A stretch of DNA of 64,000 nt from Cherax quadricarinatus (Eukaryota > Arthropoda > Malacostraca > Decapoda > Parastacidae). Location: positions 29,465,795 to 29,529,794 of the forward strand of contig NC_091298.1 in assembly GCF_038502225.1 (NCBI RefSeq). The letters run 5' to 3'. Position 1 is the first letter of the stretch; every line of letters starts with the position of its first letter. Position numbers and translations under genes: made by a program. This document shows, piece after piece, positions 47,230 through 59,827 of this stretch. Below the pieces are notes generated by a model that saw nothing but the letters and a program-made list of their open reading frames with translations, searched no databases and was not told where the DNA came from.

Positions 47230-49640
47230 CGCGCACATACACACGCAGTAGTGGTACTCGAAATCCTCATGCATCAACACGTTAGGGACACTACTAGAGA
47301 GAGAGAGAGAGAGGAGAGGACAGTCCATCAAGACTGGACCTTGTATTCATCTTGAGCAGCTCAGACATAAAGGACATTACATACGAAAGGCTCCTCGGAG
47401 CTAGTGATCGCGTGGTCCTGAGCTCTGAATACATTATAGTCACAGCGAGGGAAGCAGGTAGGGCAGGATGAACGAAGCGGAAGCACACGAGGGGTGGCTA
47501 CACAGGCATTAACTTAAGAACTTCCTGCACGAGGTTCAGTGGGAAAGAGAATTGGCAGGAAAATCAGTAAATGATATGAAATATGTGACAATAATATGCA
47601 AGGCAGCAGAGGAGAGGTTTGTACCCAAGGGTAACAGAAACAATGAGAAGACCAAGACGAACCCTTGGTTAATCCATAGGTGAAGAGAGGCCAAAACTAA
47701 GGGCGCTCGAGAATGGAAGATGTATAAAAGGCAAAGTACCCAGGAAAATAAGGAGAATAGTCGAAGAGCCAGAAATGAATATGCACAGATAAGGAGGGAG
47801 GCCCAGCGACAGTATGAAAATGACATAGCAGCGAAAGCCAAGTCAGACCCGAAGCTGTTATACAGTCACATCAGGAGGAAAACAACAGTTAAGGACCAGG
47901 TAATCAGGCTGAGGAAGGAAGGAGGGGAAATCACAAGAAACGACCGAAAAGTATGTGGGGAGCTCAACAAGAGAATTAAAGAAGCACTTGCAGTGGAGAC
48001 AGAAAGGACTCCAGAAAGTGATAGTGGTGGGGTACACCCTCAAGTGCTGGACACAATACATACAACCGAAGAAGAGGTGAAGAGGCTGTTATGTGAACTA
48101 AATACCTCAAAGGCAATGGGGCCAGACAATATCTCTCTGTGAGCCCTGAGAGAGGGAGCAGAGGCGCTCTATGTACCCCTCACAACAATCTTCAACACAT
48201 CTATGGAAACAGGGCGACTACCTAAAGTGTGGAAGACAGCAAATGTAGTCCCAATTTTTAAGGAAGGGGACAGACACGCAGCATTAAACTACCGACCGGT
48301 GTCATTGACATATTTAGTATGCAAAGTCATGTAGAAGATTATCAGAAAAAGAATGGTGGAACACCTAGAAAGGAATGAGCTTATTCACGACAACCAGCAC
48401 AGTTTCAGGGAAGGGAAATTCTTTGTCATAAACCTCCTGGAGTTCTATGACAAGGTGACAGCAGTAAGGTAAGAGAGAGGGGTGGGTAGATTGCGTTTTC
48501 TTGGACTGTAAGAAGGCATTCGACACAGTTCTACGCAAGAAATTAGTGTAAAAGCTGGAAACTCAGGCATGTATAACAGGGAAGGCACTGCAATGGATCA
48601 GAGAATACCTGACAAGGAAGCAACAACGAGTCATGGTACGTGACGAGGTGTCAGAGTGGGCGCCTGTGACGAGTGGGGTTCCACAGGGGTCAGTCCTAGG
48701 ACCAGTGCTGTTTCTGGTATATGTGAATGATATGACGAATGTGATAGACTCAGAAATGTCCCTGTTTGCAGACGATGTGAAGCTAATGAGAAGAATTCAG
48801 TTAGATGAGGAACAGGCAGGACTACAAAGGTATCTAGATAGGCTGCAAGCCTGGTTCAGCAACTGGCTCCTAGAGTTTATCCTTACCAAGTGCAAACTCA
48901 TGAAGATCGGGGAAGGTCAAAGAAGGCCGCGGCCAGGGTACAGTTTAGTGCGCCAAAGACTACAAATCTCACTCAAGGTAAAGGATCTTGGGGTGAGTAT
49001 AATACCGAGCACATCTGAAGCGCACATCGACCGAATAACTGCTGCAGCATTTGGGCGATTAGCAAACCTAAGCATAGAGTTCCGGCACCTCGGTAAGGAA
49101 TCATTCAGGACTCTGTACACAGTGTATGCCAGGCCCGTACTTAGTATGTAGCACCAGTCTGGAACCTACACCTAGTCAGGCACGTCAAGAAATTAGAGAA
49201 AGTGCTGAGGTTTGCAGCGTAACTAGTCCCGGAGCTAAGGGGTATGTCCTACGAGGAAAGGTTAAGGAAAATCTACTAGATGACACTACAGGACAGGAGA
49301 GATAGGGAAGACATAACGACATAAATTACTGAGAGGAATTGACAAGGTGGACAGAGACAGGATATTCCAGAGATGGGTCACAGCAACAAGGGGTCACAAT
49401 TGGATGTTGAAAACTTAGACGAGTAGCAGAGATATTAGGAAGCATTTCTTTAGTCATAGAATTGTCAGGAAGTGGGATAGTCTGAAGAGTGATATAGTGG
49501 AGGCAGGATCCATACATACATAGCTTTAAGAAGCTCATGGAGCAGGGAGAGAGTGAACCTAGTAGCGACCAGCGATGAGGCTGGTCCAGAGCTGTGACTC
49601 TACTCCTGCACCCCACAATTAGGCGAGTACACGCGCGCGC
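47230..49640 (+). pseudogene. CR1-like LINE, copy 3 (decayed)
   Basis: Starts in the endonuclease (antisense-free reading DTTRERERE, LLGASDRVVLSSE), then the linker ORF 47720-48142 (KENSRRARNEYAQIRREAQR), RT with SGVPQGSVLGPVLFLVYVND and LFADDVKLM (48633-49151), and the 3' UTR to ATTAGGCGAGTACACGCGCG near 49640. There are numerous stops and indels, for example TGA at 48140 where copy 1 has TGG. Confidence 0.86.
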
Positions 49641-50019
49641 GCACACTTTTTACGTTGTGGAAGACTTAAATGAAGAGAAATTAATTATTTTTTTTATTAA
49701 AATCGATGTTTTCACGTGAGATATACTGGGAAAGAGAAGAGCTTTATTGTGAGCTGAAAACGTCTCTGTAGGTGAGGGGAAAGATATACAAGCTGCAAAA
49801 ATATCAGGTATTCGGTTAACGTTTCGTTCTGTGCAGTGCCAAAATTTCTCCCAGTAAAATCTTGTTCCGCAACTCTTCTACAGTTGAGCTGGCAGTACGC
49901 CACTTGTGTCCAGCCTTCCTGGGTGCTGGTGGCGCCAGAAATTCATGGAGCTGAGTGATTTGTGCCACTCATAATGTTGCTGATCTGGCACCATAGTCTC
50001 CAAGCCGTACTTGCGACCT
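49641..50019. other. Interval without recognised genes
   Basis: Unique-looking sequence. Around 50023-50041 a TTTA repeat marks the 3' end of the next LINE (minus). Confidence 0.5.
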
Positions 50020-52187
50020 TTATTTATTTATTTATTTATTTCCAATTTGAGCACACATACAGAGGTACAAAAAAATACAGATAAGAGCAGCATGCCAAAG
50101 CCACTTATACTATGCAAAGCATTACGGGCTGGCTTAAAATTAACTTAAGATTAACTAAGCAATGCTGAAATCAGTGATAAAACATTAATGTAAACAGATT
50201 ACTATAAAGCACAAGTGAGTATTACAAAGACAGGTCATATGGTTGCATTCAGTCATATGATGGATTCTGTTAGGTAGTGTATTTAAAAAATAATAAAGTT
50301 AGATTCGGTTTTAGGTTTAACATTTATGTGATATAATTGTGAGAAACATTTAAGATATACAATTTATAAGGTTCAGTTATTCAGTATTTATTTGGTTTTG
50401 GGTGAGTAAGTGATCTTTGAGAAGAGACTTGAATTTATAAACAGGTAGTGTTTCTTTTATATTTACAGGTAATGAATTCCAGATTTTAGGGCCTTTTATG
50501 TGCATTGAGTTTTTGCATAGTGTGAGATAGACACGAGGAACATCAAAGAGTGATCTGTGCCTTGTGTTATGGTCATGTGTTCTGTTGAGGTTGGCAAGGA
50601 GATGTTTGAGGGGAGGGTTAATATCAGAGTTAAGTGTTCTATGTATGTAATAGGTGCAGTAATAAGTATGGATGTTTTGTATGGTGAGTAGGTTTAGTGT
50701 ATTGAATATTGGTGGAGTGTGCTGCCTGTAGTGAGAATTTGTTATTCTAACTGCAGCCTTTTGTTGGGTAATTAGTGGTCTGAGATGGTTAATTGTTGTT
50801 GAGCCCCATGCACAAATTCCATAGGTGAGATAGGGGTAAATAAGAGAGTGATATAGGGCCAGGAGGGCTGACTGTGGAACATAGTACCGTATCTTCGATA
50901 GTATGCCTACAGTCTTGGAAATTTTCTTAGAAATTTGTTGTATATGTGTATGAAATTTGAGTCTATTATCAAGGTGGATTCCTAAGAATTTTCCCTCTGT
51001 TAGTTTTGTGATAGGTGATCCGTTTATCATTATGTTAAGAGGGACATCTGTAGCTCTGTTACCAAACTGAATGAAGTAGGTTTTGTCAATGTTTAGTGTA
51101 AGTTTGTTAGTCCTCATCCAGGTAGATATTTTCTGTAATTCGGTATTTACAGTATTGGCTAGCGTGACTGGGCTCGGGTGAGAGAAGACGTATGTAGTGT
51201 CATCTGCAAATAGTGTGGGTTTGAGTAATTGCGAAGCATTTGGAAGGCATTTATGTATAGGAGAAAGAGAAGAGGGCCAAGGACACTTCCCTGTGGGACA
51301 CCAACTGTAATTGGTTGCGCAGAAGAGTTTGCCCCATTTGCGTACACATATTGGCTTCTGTTGCTGAGGTATGACTTGAGGTAGTTGAGGGAGTGCCCTC
51401 TTATACCTTAGTGTGACAATTTTACGTGGAGCAAGTCATGGTCAACTGTATCAAAAGCTTTACGTAAGTCAATGAAGATCCCCAGTGGGACTTCTTTTTT
51501 CTCTATTGCAGTGTATATATGTTCTAGCATGTGTATAATAGCATCATTAGTATTTTTATTAGGCCTGAATCCAAATTGGCAGGGGTTGAGTATGTTTTGG
51601 GAGATAAGGTAGGAGTAGATTCGTTTATGAATTAATTTTTCGAAGATTTTTGAGAGAGGGTGTAAGTTGGATATTGGCCTATAGTTATTCAACTCTGTTT
51701 GGTCTCCTCCTTTGTGGATCGGGGTGACCCTTGCTATTTTGAGTACTGTAGGGAAGGTGGAGGATTCAATGGATTTGTTAAAGAGTGTTGCAATGATTGG
51801 TGATAGCACTTGTGACACTTTTTTGATAATAAGGGAGACTTCGTATGGGTTAGTCGGAGCTAGGAACAGTGTGTTCGGGTAGTTGCCGGTGAGGTAGTCA
51901 TTTGGTGGGGTATCTGAGCTTGGGATTTTATTGGCAAGGTTTTGTCCTATAGTGGAGAAGAAATCATTGAGTCTGTTTGCTGTTTCTGTTGGTGGGAGTT
52001 GGGGTTCTTCTGATTTTGCTAATTTTATTTCGCTATTTCGTGATATCTTTTTTGTTCCCAGAATTTCTGATAGGGTTTTCCAGGTCTTTTTTATATCACC
52101 TCGTAAGTAATTCAACTTCAAGGCACTCACCACAAGTTGTGAGTTAAGATATTTAGTATTAGAAGAGTCATTCCCTTCTCCTCTCAC
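50020..52187 (-). mobile_element. L2-like LINE (third LINE family), 5'-truncated
   Basis: On the minus strand: RT, C-terminus, a 3' UTR of about 340 bp and an (AAAT)n tail at 50020-50041. The endonuclease is missing. Its 5' limit at 52187 is the 3' end of CR1-like copy 4, which has the same orientation. Confidence 0.85.
50377..52187 (-). pseudogene. L2-like LINE reverse transcriptase, one stop and one frameshift
   Basis: 52187-51408: linker, then NNYRPISNLHPLSKIFEKLI, FGFRPNKNTNDAIIHMLEHI and IFIDLRKAFDTVDHDLLHVK (catalytic D). A stop follows LSH, where a GIRG motif continues (original probably HYGIRG). 51347-51159: TVGVPQGSVLGPLLFLLYIN, then a frame slip, after which LFADDTTYVF (catalytic DD) is in the next frame. 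51117-50377: RTNKLTLNIDKTYFIQFGNR, KFLGIHLDNRLKFHTHIQQI, YPYLTYGICAWGSTT, ending KSLLKDHLLTQNQINTE. The few lesions suggest a fairly young insertion. The L2/CR1-group assignment is by motif style. Confidence 0.86.
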
Positions 52188-54215
52188 CTAATTGTGCTCG
52201 CCTAATTGTAGTTGCAGGGTTCGAGACTCAGCTCCTGGCCCTGCCTCTTCACTGAACGCTACTAGGTCCTCTCCCTGCTCCATGAGATCTATCATACCTC
52301 GTCTTAAAGCTATGTATGGTTCCTGCCTCCACTACATCGCTCGCCAGACTGTTCCACTTCCTGACCACTCTATGACTGAAGAAATGCTTCCTAACATACC
52401 TGTGGCTCATCTGAGTCTTCAACTTACAAGAGTGACCCCTTGTTTCTGTGTCCCCTCTCTGGAACATCTTGTCTCTGTCCACCTTGTCTATTCCACGCAG
52501 TATTTTGTATGTCGTTATCATGTCTCCCCTATCCCTCCTGTCCTCCAGCGTCGTCAGACCGATTTCCCTCAACCTTTCTTCATAGGACATTTCCCTTAAC
52601 TCTGGAACTAACCTTGTCGCAAACCTTTGCACTTTCTCTAATTTCTTAACGTGCATGACAAGGTGCGGGTTCCAAACTGGTGCTGCATACTCCAGTATGG
52701 GCATGACGTACACGGTGTACAGTGTCTTGAAAGATTCCTTACTTAGGTATCGGAATGCTAATCTCAGGTTTGCCAGGCGCCCATATGCTGCAGCAGTTAT
52801 CTGGTTGTGTGCTTCGGGAGACGTGTTCGGTGTTATACTCGCGCGAAGATCTTTCTCCTTGAGCGAGGATTGCAGTCGTTGGCCACCTAGCCTATACTCT
52901 GTCTGCGGTCTTCTTTGCCCTTCTCCGATCTTCATGACTTTGCATTTGGCAGGGTTGAATTCCAGAAGCCAGTTGCTGGACCACGTGTCCAGCCTGTCCA
53001 GGTCTCTTTGAAGGCCTGCCTGATCCTCATCTAATTTAATTCTCCTCATTAATTTCACATCATCTGCAAACAGGGACACTTCTGAGTCTATCCCTTCCAT
53101 CATATCATTTACATATACCAAAAATAGCACTGGTCCTAGGACCGACCCCTGTGGGACCCGCTCGTCACAGGTGCCTACTGTAATACCTCATCACGTACCA
53201 TGACTCGTTGTTGCCTCCCTGTCAGGTATTCTCTGATCCATTGAAGTGCCCTTCCTGTTATACGTGCCTGATCCTCTAGTTTCTTCACTAATCTCTTGTG
53301 TCAAAGGCCTTCTTGCAGTCCAAGAAGATGCAATCAACCCACCCCTCTCTCACATTTTACTTCTATTACTTTATCATAAAACTCCAGAAGGTTTGTGACT
53401 GGATTTGCCTTCCATGAAACCGTATACTTTTGTTCCATTCCAGGTGCTCCACCACTCTCCTCCTGATAATCTTCTCCATGACTTTGCATACTATACACGT
53501 CAGTGACACTAGTCTGTAGTTTACCGCCTCTTTTCTGTCTCCTTTTTTAAAAATGGGAACTACATTTGCCATCTTTCATACCTCAGGTAGTTGCCCAGTT
53601 TCAAGGGATGTGTTGAAGATTGTGGTTAATGGCGCACACAGCATTTCTGCTCCATCTTTAAGGACCCACGGGGAGATGTCCGGTTCCATTGCCTTTGAGG
53701 TATTAAGGTCACTTAGCTTCTTCACCTCCTCCTCAGTTGTGTGTATGTCATCCAGCACTTGGTGTATTCCCTGTTAGTGTCCCCCTCTGTCCTGTCTTCC
53801 CAGAGTCCTTCCTGTCTCCTCTGTTAACACTTCCATAAATCTCTTGTTGAGCTCCTAACATACCTCTTGATCGTTTTGTGTGAGTTCCCCACCTTCTTTC
53901 CTCAGCCTGATCACCTGGTCTTTGACTGTTGTCTTTGTCCTAATGTGGCTATACAGAAGTTTCGGGTCAGACTTGACTTTTGATGCTATGTCGTTTTCAT
54001 ACTGTCGCAGGGCCTCCCTCCTTATCTGTGCATACTTGTTTCTGGCTCTTCTACTGATCTCTTTATTTTCCTGGGTCCTTTGCCTTCTATACCTCTGTCT
54101 AGTGTGTATATCTCTGCCGCTGAGCTCTTCCTTTTGTTTACAAGCCACAAAAAACGTATGGCAGATTTCCTTGCATCCTTGTTGCCCTTGCCAACCTAGC
54201 AGTAAAAACAATAAC
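52188..54215 (-). pseudogene. CR1-like LINE, copy 4 (minus strand, decayed)
   Basis: From 54211: linker (SRRARNKYAQIRREALRQYE), then LNTSKAMEPDISPWVLKDGA (53758-53576), FKKGDRKEAVNYRLVSLTCI (53572-53366) and a long open RT C-terminal part (53130-52249, LFADDVKLMRRIKLDEDQAG, EYAAPVWNPHLVMHVKKLEK). The 3' end at 52188 carries tandem ACAATTAGGYGAG, the family's tail motif, without (AC)n expansion. Confidence 0.87.
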
Positions 54216-54748
54216 CTGGTGGTAGTCGATTATTGTGAGTGTTAGAACACTCAGGTCCTGCTGCTATATTATATCCAGTATAAGGAAACACTCCTGTGTA
54301 ATAAAAATTTCAGTCCTGCTGGGAGTATTCTCCAGTACATACCAGTATCCCATTTTTTCTTTTTATTCTACCTCCATTTTCTGTTTTGATTTCACTCTGA
54401 ACACCTGAATGCCTCAGCCGATGGGACTCGAATTCTCAATGCTGGTATATGGTTAGGCCATGTTCCGGGAACCTAACTGATGCAACTTACAGCCAGGTTA
54501 GTACTACCATTAAGTTTAGTTTGAGTACGGGAAATTTATCAATATAATAAAATAGTTTATTAAAATTGCAGTCATTATAATCCTTGCGATAACGAGAGAA
54601 CAGTTCTTCTGATCGCATTCAAATTTTCAACCCTCGTGTGTTTTCCAGGGTTTTCGTCTGCGCAAGTTTAAGTTTGCCATACTGATTTTTAGTGAATAGA
54701 TAAAGAAGCCTTAACTCACGAAATCGTAATGATACGATTACAAGCAAA
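54216..54748. other. Interval without recognised genes
   Basis: Unique-looking AT-rich sequence; no ORF with a recognisable motif. Confidence 0.5.
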
Positions 54749-54908
54749 CCATACCAAGGGCGGGGATAGAACCCGCCTATGCTAACCTTCCTATGGTGTA
54801 TAAATATACCTAGTTGGACGAATCTTGTAGCCAGTTGGCCTAGCGGCTAGCGCGTCGGTCTGGAGTTTTATGACTGATCACGGGTTCTATCTCCGCCTGT
54901 GGTATGAT
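54749..54908. mobile_element. tRNA-like foldback/SINE remnant
   Basis: 54749-54774 (CATACCAAGGGCGGGGATAG...) and 54881-54906 (CGGGTTCTATCTCCGCCTGT...) are inverted copies with three mismatches. The right arm follows tRNA-like text: A-box-like TGGCCTAGCGGCTAGCGCGT and B-box-like GGGTTCTATCTCC. An anticodon-like stem CGGTC/GACTG encloses an 11-nt loop, so this is not a functional tRNA. Confidence 0.6.
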
Positions 54909-56924
54909 GTTTTTTAAAGAAGCTTTATCTTTTCTACTTCAGAATATTCCACTATTGCTGTCCATAAGAATGAAGACACTGTTAATTCAAACTGTTAAGG
55001 TGCAAATCTCAAATTTTAATGATATTTAAAAAAAGGGGGGGAATTATTGGACTCAGAGCAGTTGAGAATGCCTTTTGTGATAAGCTTGAAACTTTGTGTT
55101 GGTGACCTTTACTAAAATTAAGCTTGGCATTCACTTTGAGTTATATGAATTTTAAAATGCCAGTTATTAAATTGCCTTTTTTTGTGTTAACTATAGAATG
55201 CTTCAGATAGTTAACGCTGCAGTTTATTAATGGGAAATTTTTTTGTATTGCTTTTGATTTCGTATGTACCAGGCCGCCATTTTTTTTTTATTTTTTCAAA
55301 TTGAAGTTTCTTATAAAAGCACAATCAAATATTTTTTTCTTATAGGATTCTAGAGAATTTAAAATTTATTATAAATGCAAAAAATTTATTGAGATATTTT
55401 GAAAATTCGAGTGTTTATAGTATTTTTAGTTTAAAAGAGTTTAGTGAACCCTTAAATATTGTAAGTTAACGGTAAAGCTGATGTACTTGTTGGGTACAGT
55501 GGTGTTGTCCTCCATGTACTTCCTTCAAGGGTATCGTTTTTAACTTCAGATTTGCTTCAGATTGTTAACTCAGCTGAACTAACATTAGAGGAAGGTTTAT
55601 GGAACAGTTGCTAAGCACAGGTGTCCATCTTCTCAGTTTTATGTAGACCATTTCCCATGTTGGTTCCCTTGAAATAATTCCATAAAGCTTCTTGTGATCG
55701 ACTGTAAAACTTCAACACTTCATACAAGAAGATTGGTATTCTTAATGCAGTGTTTTGATGCCATTTTGTCACTTTGTCTCAAAATGGTATAACATGATTT
55801 TATATTATTGCATTATTTTGCATTAATGCTGGTGAGTGACTCTTGTGCCGTGGATTCAATCTGAATGTCTCGCATTCCACTATATTATCCTCGACAAGTT
55901 TAGTGCTTTCCCCTGATTAAAATAAATGGTAAACAGCATCAGTTTTTTATGGCTGATACATCGTAGCATATGGACGAAATCTTTTGTGTGTATATGCTGT
56001 GTAAGTGCAAATTTTGTTAAATTTCATTCGATAACTTGAGAATGCGTCTTCAAAGTTTTTGTGCTGTGTTTTCGTCAAGGGAAGTTTCTCCTTCATTTTA
56101 GACTGTGTAATTTTAAGGTGCCATTTTTATTAATTAAATTGGTTGCTGTGAAATAGCTGGAGAATGTCTCATCTGATCAGAAGATAAGTGACACTGTTCG
56201 ACTTTAATGGGATATCCTTGGTTAAATCTTCGTGCTTCACATTTATGCTCCCTAAACATATTTGTTCCCAAATCTAAAATAAATCTTGCTTGTTTATTTA
56301 ATTAAATATTTAAGCCTTAAATGCTTGCCAGTCTTAGAGTAAAAATTTTTTTATTGGACTGTGTAATCCCTTTTTGTGCTAATTAATAGACGAACCCGTG
56401 AAAACTTGAATACTGTTTTTGATGATATAATTTCCGAGCGCCACATCTGATTAACTTCAACCACTGAACTCTGATAATGCAACTAATGATATTAATGTAC
56501 TTTTCTACCTTAGGATTTTGGTCTCTTGCATAACAAGAGAATGCTTCTTCAATCTGGCTTCAACGCCGGTGTTTCTTATCGGAAGCTTTGACTTAGTTTT
56601 GGGTTGTGTATGTCCTAATTAGCCATTTATATTGAAATTGGTGTATTCGTTTCCATGTGATGAATTGTGAATGGCTCTTCTGATTCCTTTCAGATCATCA
56701 CCGCTAATATTTAACTGTGTTACAAACTTATGCCGCGCTCTGCTCTATTGTTATGGCGACCATTGAGGTGCAGGGGACTGGGGTTGCTAATACGGGGATA
56801 CATATCTCGCATCATGCAGCCACCGAATTACATCTAATAAATAAAAAATTCTCCCTCCCTCGCCACTATTCTTCTCCCCTCTTTCCATCATTTTCCTTCC
56901 CTCATCTCCCCCATCCAGCTTTCT
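54909..56924. other. AT-rich interval with one SINE-like fragment
   Basis: Long AT-rich unique sequence. A SINE-like fragment lies at 55820-55930 (GTTTAGTGCTTTCCCCTGAT). Every plus frame is short; no gene supported. Confidence 0.55.
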
Positions 56925-57062
56925 CATCACTCTCATTACTCATCATTAATTACTCTCATTAGTCATCACTCTTCCTTATCACTCTCATTACCTATCACGC
57001 TTATTACTCATCACTCTCCTTCGTCACTGTCATTACCCCTCTTGACTCTCCCTCCCTCCCTC
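56925..57062. repeat. Imperfect TCATCACTCTCATTAC repeats and CCCT tract
   Basis: Irregular repeats of CACTCTCATTACTCATCA (56925-57035), then CCTCCCTCCCTCC near 57047-57062. Confidence 0.7.
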
Positions 57063-57149
57063 CCTCCCTTCCTCCGCTCTGTTAACTTCCACTTTCCATC
57101 AACGGTGCACTATGTTAGTGAAGGATTCTCATTCCAAAAAATTGAGGAA

Positions 57150-57412
57150 ACTCTCCCCTACCTTGCATCAACCTAATTACTTCTTTTTCCTAAGTCACTG
57201 TATGACCCATACAGGCTTAGCGCTTCCCCTTTAAAAAAAAATCCACTTTCCTCTTTATAAACAAATTTTATATGGACACATGTCTGATTCTGTGTTTCAA
57301 ATCTAGGGACCTTGATGAATGAGTTAGTGGTCCTGGGGATCATCTTCCCTCATCTCAGAAAAGACCTTGCTGTATAGTCCTTGTGGCTTAGCGCTTCTTT
57401 TTGATTATAATA
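57150..57412 (+). repeat. Two SINE-like repeat fragments
   Basis: 57150-57235 with CAGGCTTAGCGCTTCCCCTT, and 57366-57412 with CTGTATAGTCCTTGTGGCTT followed by TTGATTATAATAATAATAAT. The latter is nearly identical to 23806-23850. Confidence 0.62.
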
Positions 57413-57710
57413 ATAATAATCAGAAAAGACCTCTTAGTTGGAGAGGAAATATTACAGAATTACGTGTGTTGCTAACATCGACAGCCTGTTTGATTAAGCC
57501 ATCAAGCAAAAAATAGCTGGTCTGGTAGACCACAGATGGAGGCACCATCAGTGGACACACTGTCATTGGTGGTGAGTCGACGCAAGAGAAGCTCAAGGAA
57601 AACGGAAATAACTTACTTTATATGCATATGTTTGTGTAAGAGTGCTCCTGGGCTTGTTGTTTTTATTGTAAGCATTTATAATGTCTGAGATTGATCATTG
57701 TAAGACAGAT

Positions 57711-57995
57711 GGTAGTGAGACACTTGGTGGTGAGACACTTGGTGGTGAGACACTTGGTGGTGAGACAGTTGGTGGTGAGACAGTTGGTGGTGAGACAGTT
57801 GGCGGTGAGACAGTTGGCGGTGAGACAGTTGGCGGTGAGACAGTTGGCGGTGAGACAGTTGGCGGTGAGACAGTTGGCGGTGAGACAGTTGGCGGTGAGA
57901 CAGTTGGCGGTGAGACAGTTGGCGGTGAGACAGTTGGCGGTGAGACAGTTGGCGGTGAGACAGTTGGTGGTGAGACAGTTGGTGGTGAAAGAGAT
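57711..57995. repeat. Minisatellite, 15-bp unit (GGTGAGACAGTTGGC)
   Basis: About 19 units. The left four have ACACTTGGT, the centre GGCGGTGAGACAGTT, the right reverts to GGTGGTGAGAC. The unit is a multiple of three, so two frames stay open and encode GGETV- or VRQLA-type repeats. Confidence 0.95.
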
Positions 57996-58000
57996 GGTGG

Positions 58001-58853
58001 TAGTGAGAAAGTTTGTTGAGCCAGTTTATGGTCAGAGAATATTTTAAGGCTTGTGCTCTCAGGGTCTGAATTTCATGTGTTCTGACAAATATTTAGTCTT
58101 CTTAAAAACTCAGACAATTTCCTTTATGATGCGAGGAAAGACAAAAAAAAAAATCCTCGAGAATTTTCCATTACTCAGTGTCAAGGGTCATTCGATCTGC
58201 ACTTGTCATAGGGGATTGTGTCAACAAAGGTCAGGTCAGAGGTCACTGAGTCACACTGGTTAGGTCAGTTGTATAGAGGAAAATGGGATAGGGAAAGGAA
58301 GAGGGGGGAGGTTAGAAGTGAGCCTTCTAGCTCCCCTTCCTCTATGGAAGAGGGAGCGAGAAGTCAGACCATCGGTTTGACTTCATTACAGGGAGGGATA
58401 CCGCTCGTCTGATTATTAGCTAATCACTTGAACTCAATACTCTTCTGTTATTCGACTACTATTTCCTCGGACATGTATTATGCATTCCGGAATGTATACG
58501 TGTAAGTAGCAAACATTATTTTTTTTCCTCTTAGGTTTCGATATTTTATTCATAACAGGAGAATGCCACATTTTATCGGCTTCAAATTTTTAATGCTGGT
58601 GTACAGTAACTAGGGCAAGAGTCATAACTATTGGCAAGTATAAGTGCCCAGTAACCAAAGTTGTATAACCAGTTCCATGATTCCTGTATTGAATCTGATA
58701 ACGTCGAAAAGCCTCTGCTGCTCGGTTTCAAACATTCAAGACATGCGCATGCTGATTCGACGACGGTAGAGAAGGAAATTTAAGTGTGTTATCGCACATC
58801 TGACAATTTTGTATAACAGAGTGTGAAATTTTTATTCATATGAAGACATGTCA

Positions 58854-58854
<1 letters not shown>
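58001..58854. other. Interval without recognised genes
   Basis: Unique-looking sequence without motif-bearing ORFs. Confidence 0.5.

Positions 58855-58942
<88 letters not shown>
58855..58942. repeat. (TA)n microsatellite
   Basis: About 44 TA units. Confidence 0.96.
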
Positions 58943-58943
<1 letters not shown>

Positions 58944-59042
58944 ATGGGGTCCACCTCTGGTGTAAATTGTGGGACCCATAGCCTCGGAAAAGTGGATAAG
59001 AAGGCTTCAAGGATGAATATTTGGATTTCTTCCTGAAGCCTT
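58943..59042 (+). repeat. (TA)n-linked double-hairpin repeat, copy 2
   Basis: AGGATGGGGTCCACCTCTGG to CTTCCTGAAGCC; the same 100-bp unit as 26214-26316, with three to four differences by eye, in the same position just 3' of a (TA)n tract. Confidence 0.8.
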
Positions 59043-59564
59043 TAAGCTAGGTTTCATTATTTCCTTAAGTAGAAAGCTAATACTTCTAATGAACAATATT
59101 CCTCTATTGTTTAGAGTGAGTTGATATTACATTTGTCATGTCTTAGATTGGTGAGAGTTTTTTTGTAAAGAAATCATTATACAAATAGCCCTCACATAGA
59201 ATGAAACTTATAGAGACGTTTTGGACCATTAATTCTTCAGTATGAGTTATCTGGGAATCATTTAAAATTTTGGCTTCATGACACATAAGAATATAAGAAA
59301 GAAGGAGCACTGCAGCAGGCCTACTTGCCCATGTCGGGCAGGTTCAAGTCTCCTACCGGCTCAAACCACTGACCCAACCTAGTCAGGTCAAGTCTGGTCA
59401 CATCCACTTAAGGAAGGAGCACGGCATCAGACCTATTAGTACAGGCTAGTCCGGTCCAACTCACACCCACTCATATATTTATCTAACCTATTTTTAAAAT
59501 TGTCCAGTGTTTTAGCTTCTATGACAGCACTCGTGAATGAATTTGTTCCACTCGTCCACAATTG

Positions 59565-59827
59565 TGTCGTGGGGGTTCGTCCGGAGATGTTGGAGTAAGA
59601 AATACACACGTTGGATGTATTTGAGGCATATAATTAAGAAATTGTTGAGGATAGCCCAGACCTGCCTGTCGAGTCTAGTCTGTGAAACTGCATGACTGAG
59701 AGTGGGGCCTCTGGCCTACCACTCATGTGAGGATCTCGTGACGTGACAGCTAGCAAGGGAACCTATCTATAAAGTAGCTGAGATTATCTAAGTATACTAC
59801 ACAAGTACACAGTAACACTACTGACAG
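59565..59827 (-). repeat. 3' LTR of the nested Ty3/gypsy element
   Basis: On the minus strand TGTCAGTAGTG to CCACGACA, beginning TG and ending CA as LTRs do. Its first 80 bp match 61197-61115. The flanks TTTGGTAATA and CAATTGTGG are LINE sequence; a target-site duplication is not clear. Confidence 0.7.

Noticed and set aside
57681..58019. ORF with GGETV repeats
   Set aside because: A 15-bp minisatellite keeps a frame open automatically; flanks show no domain or signal.
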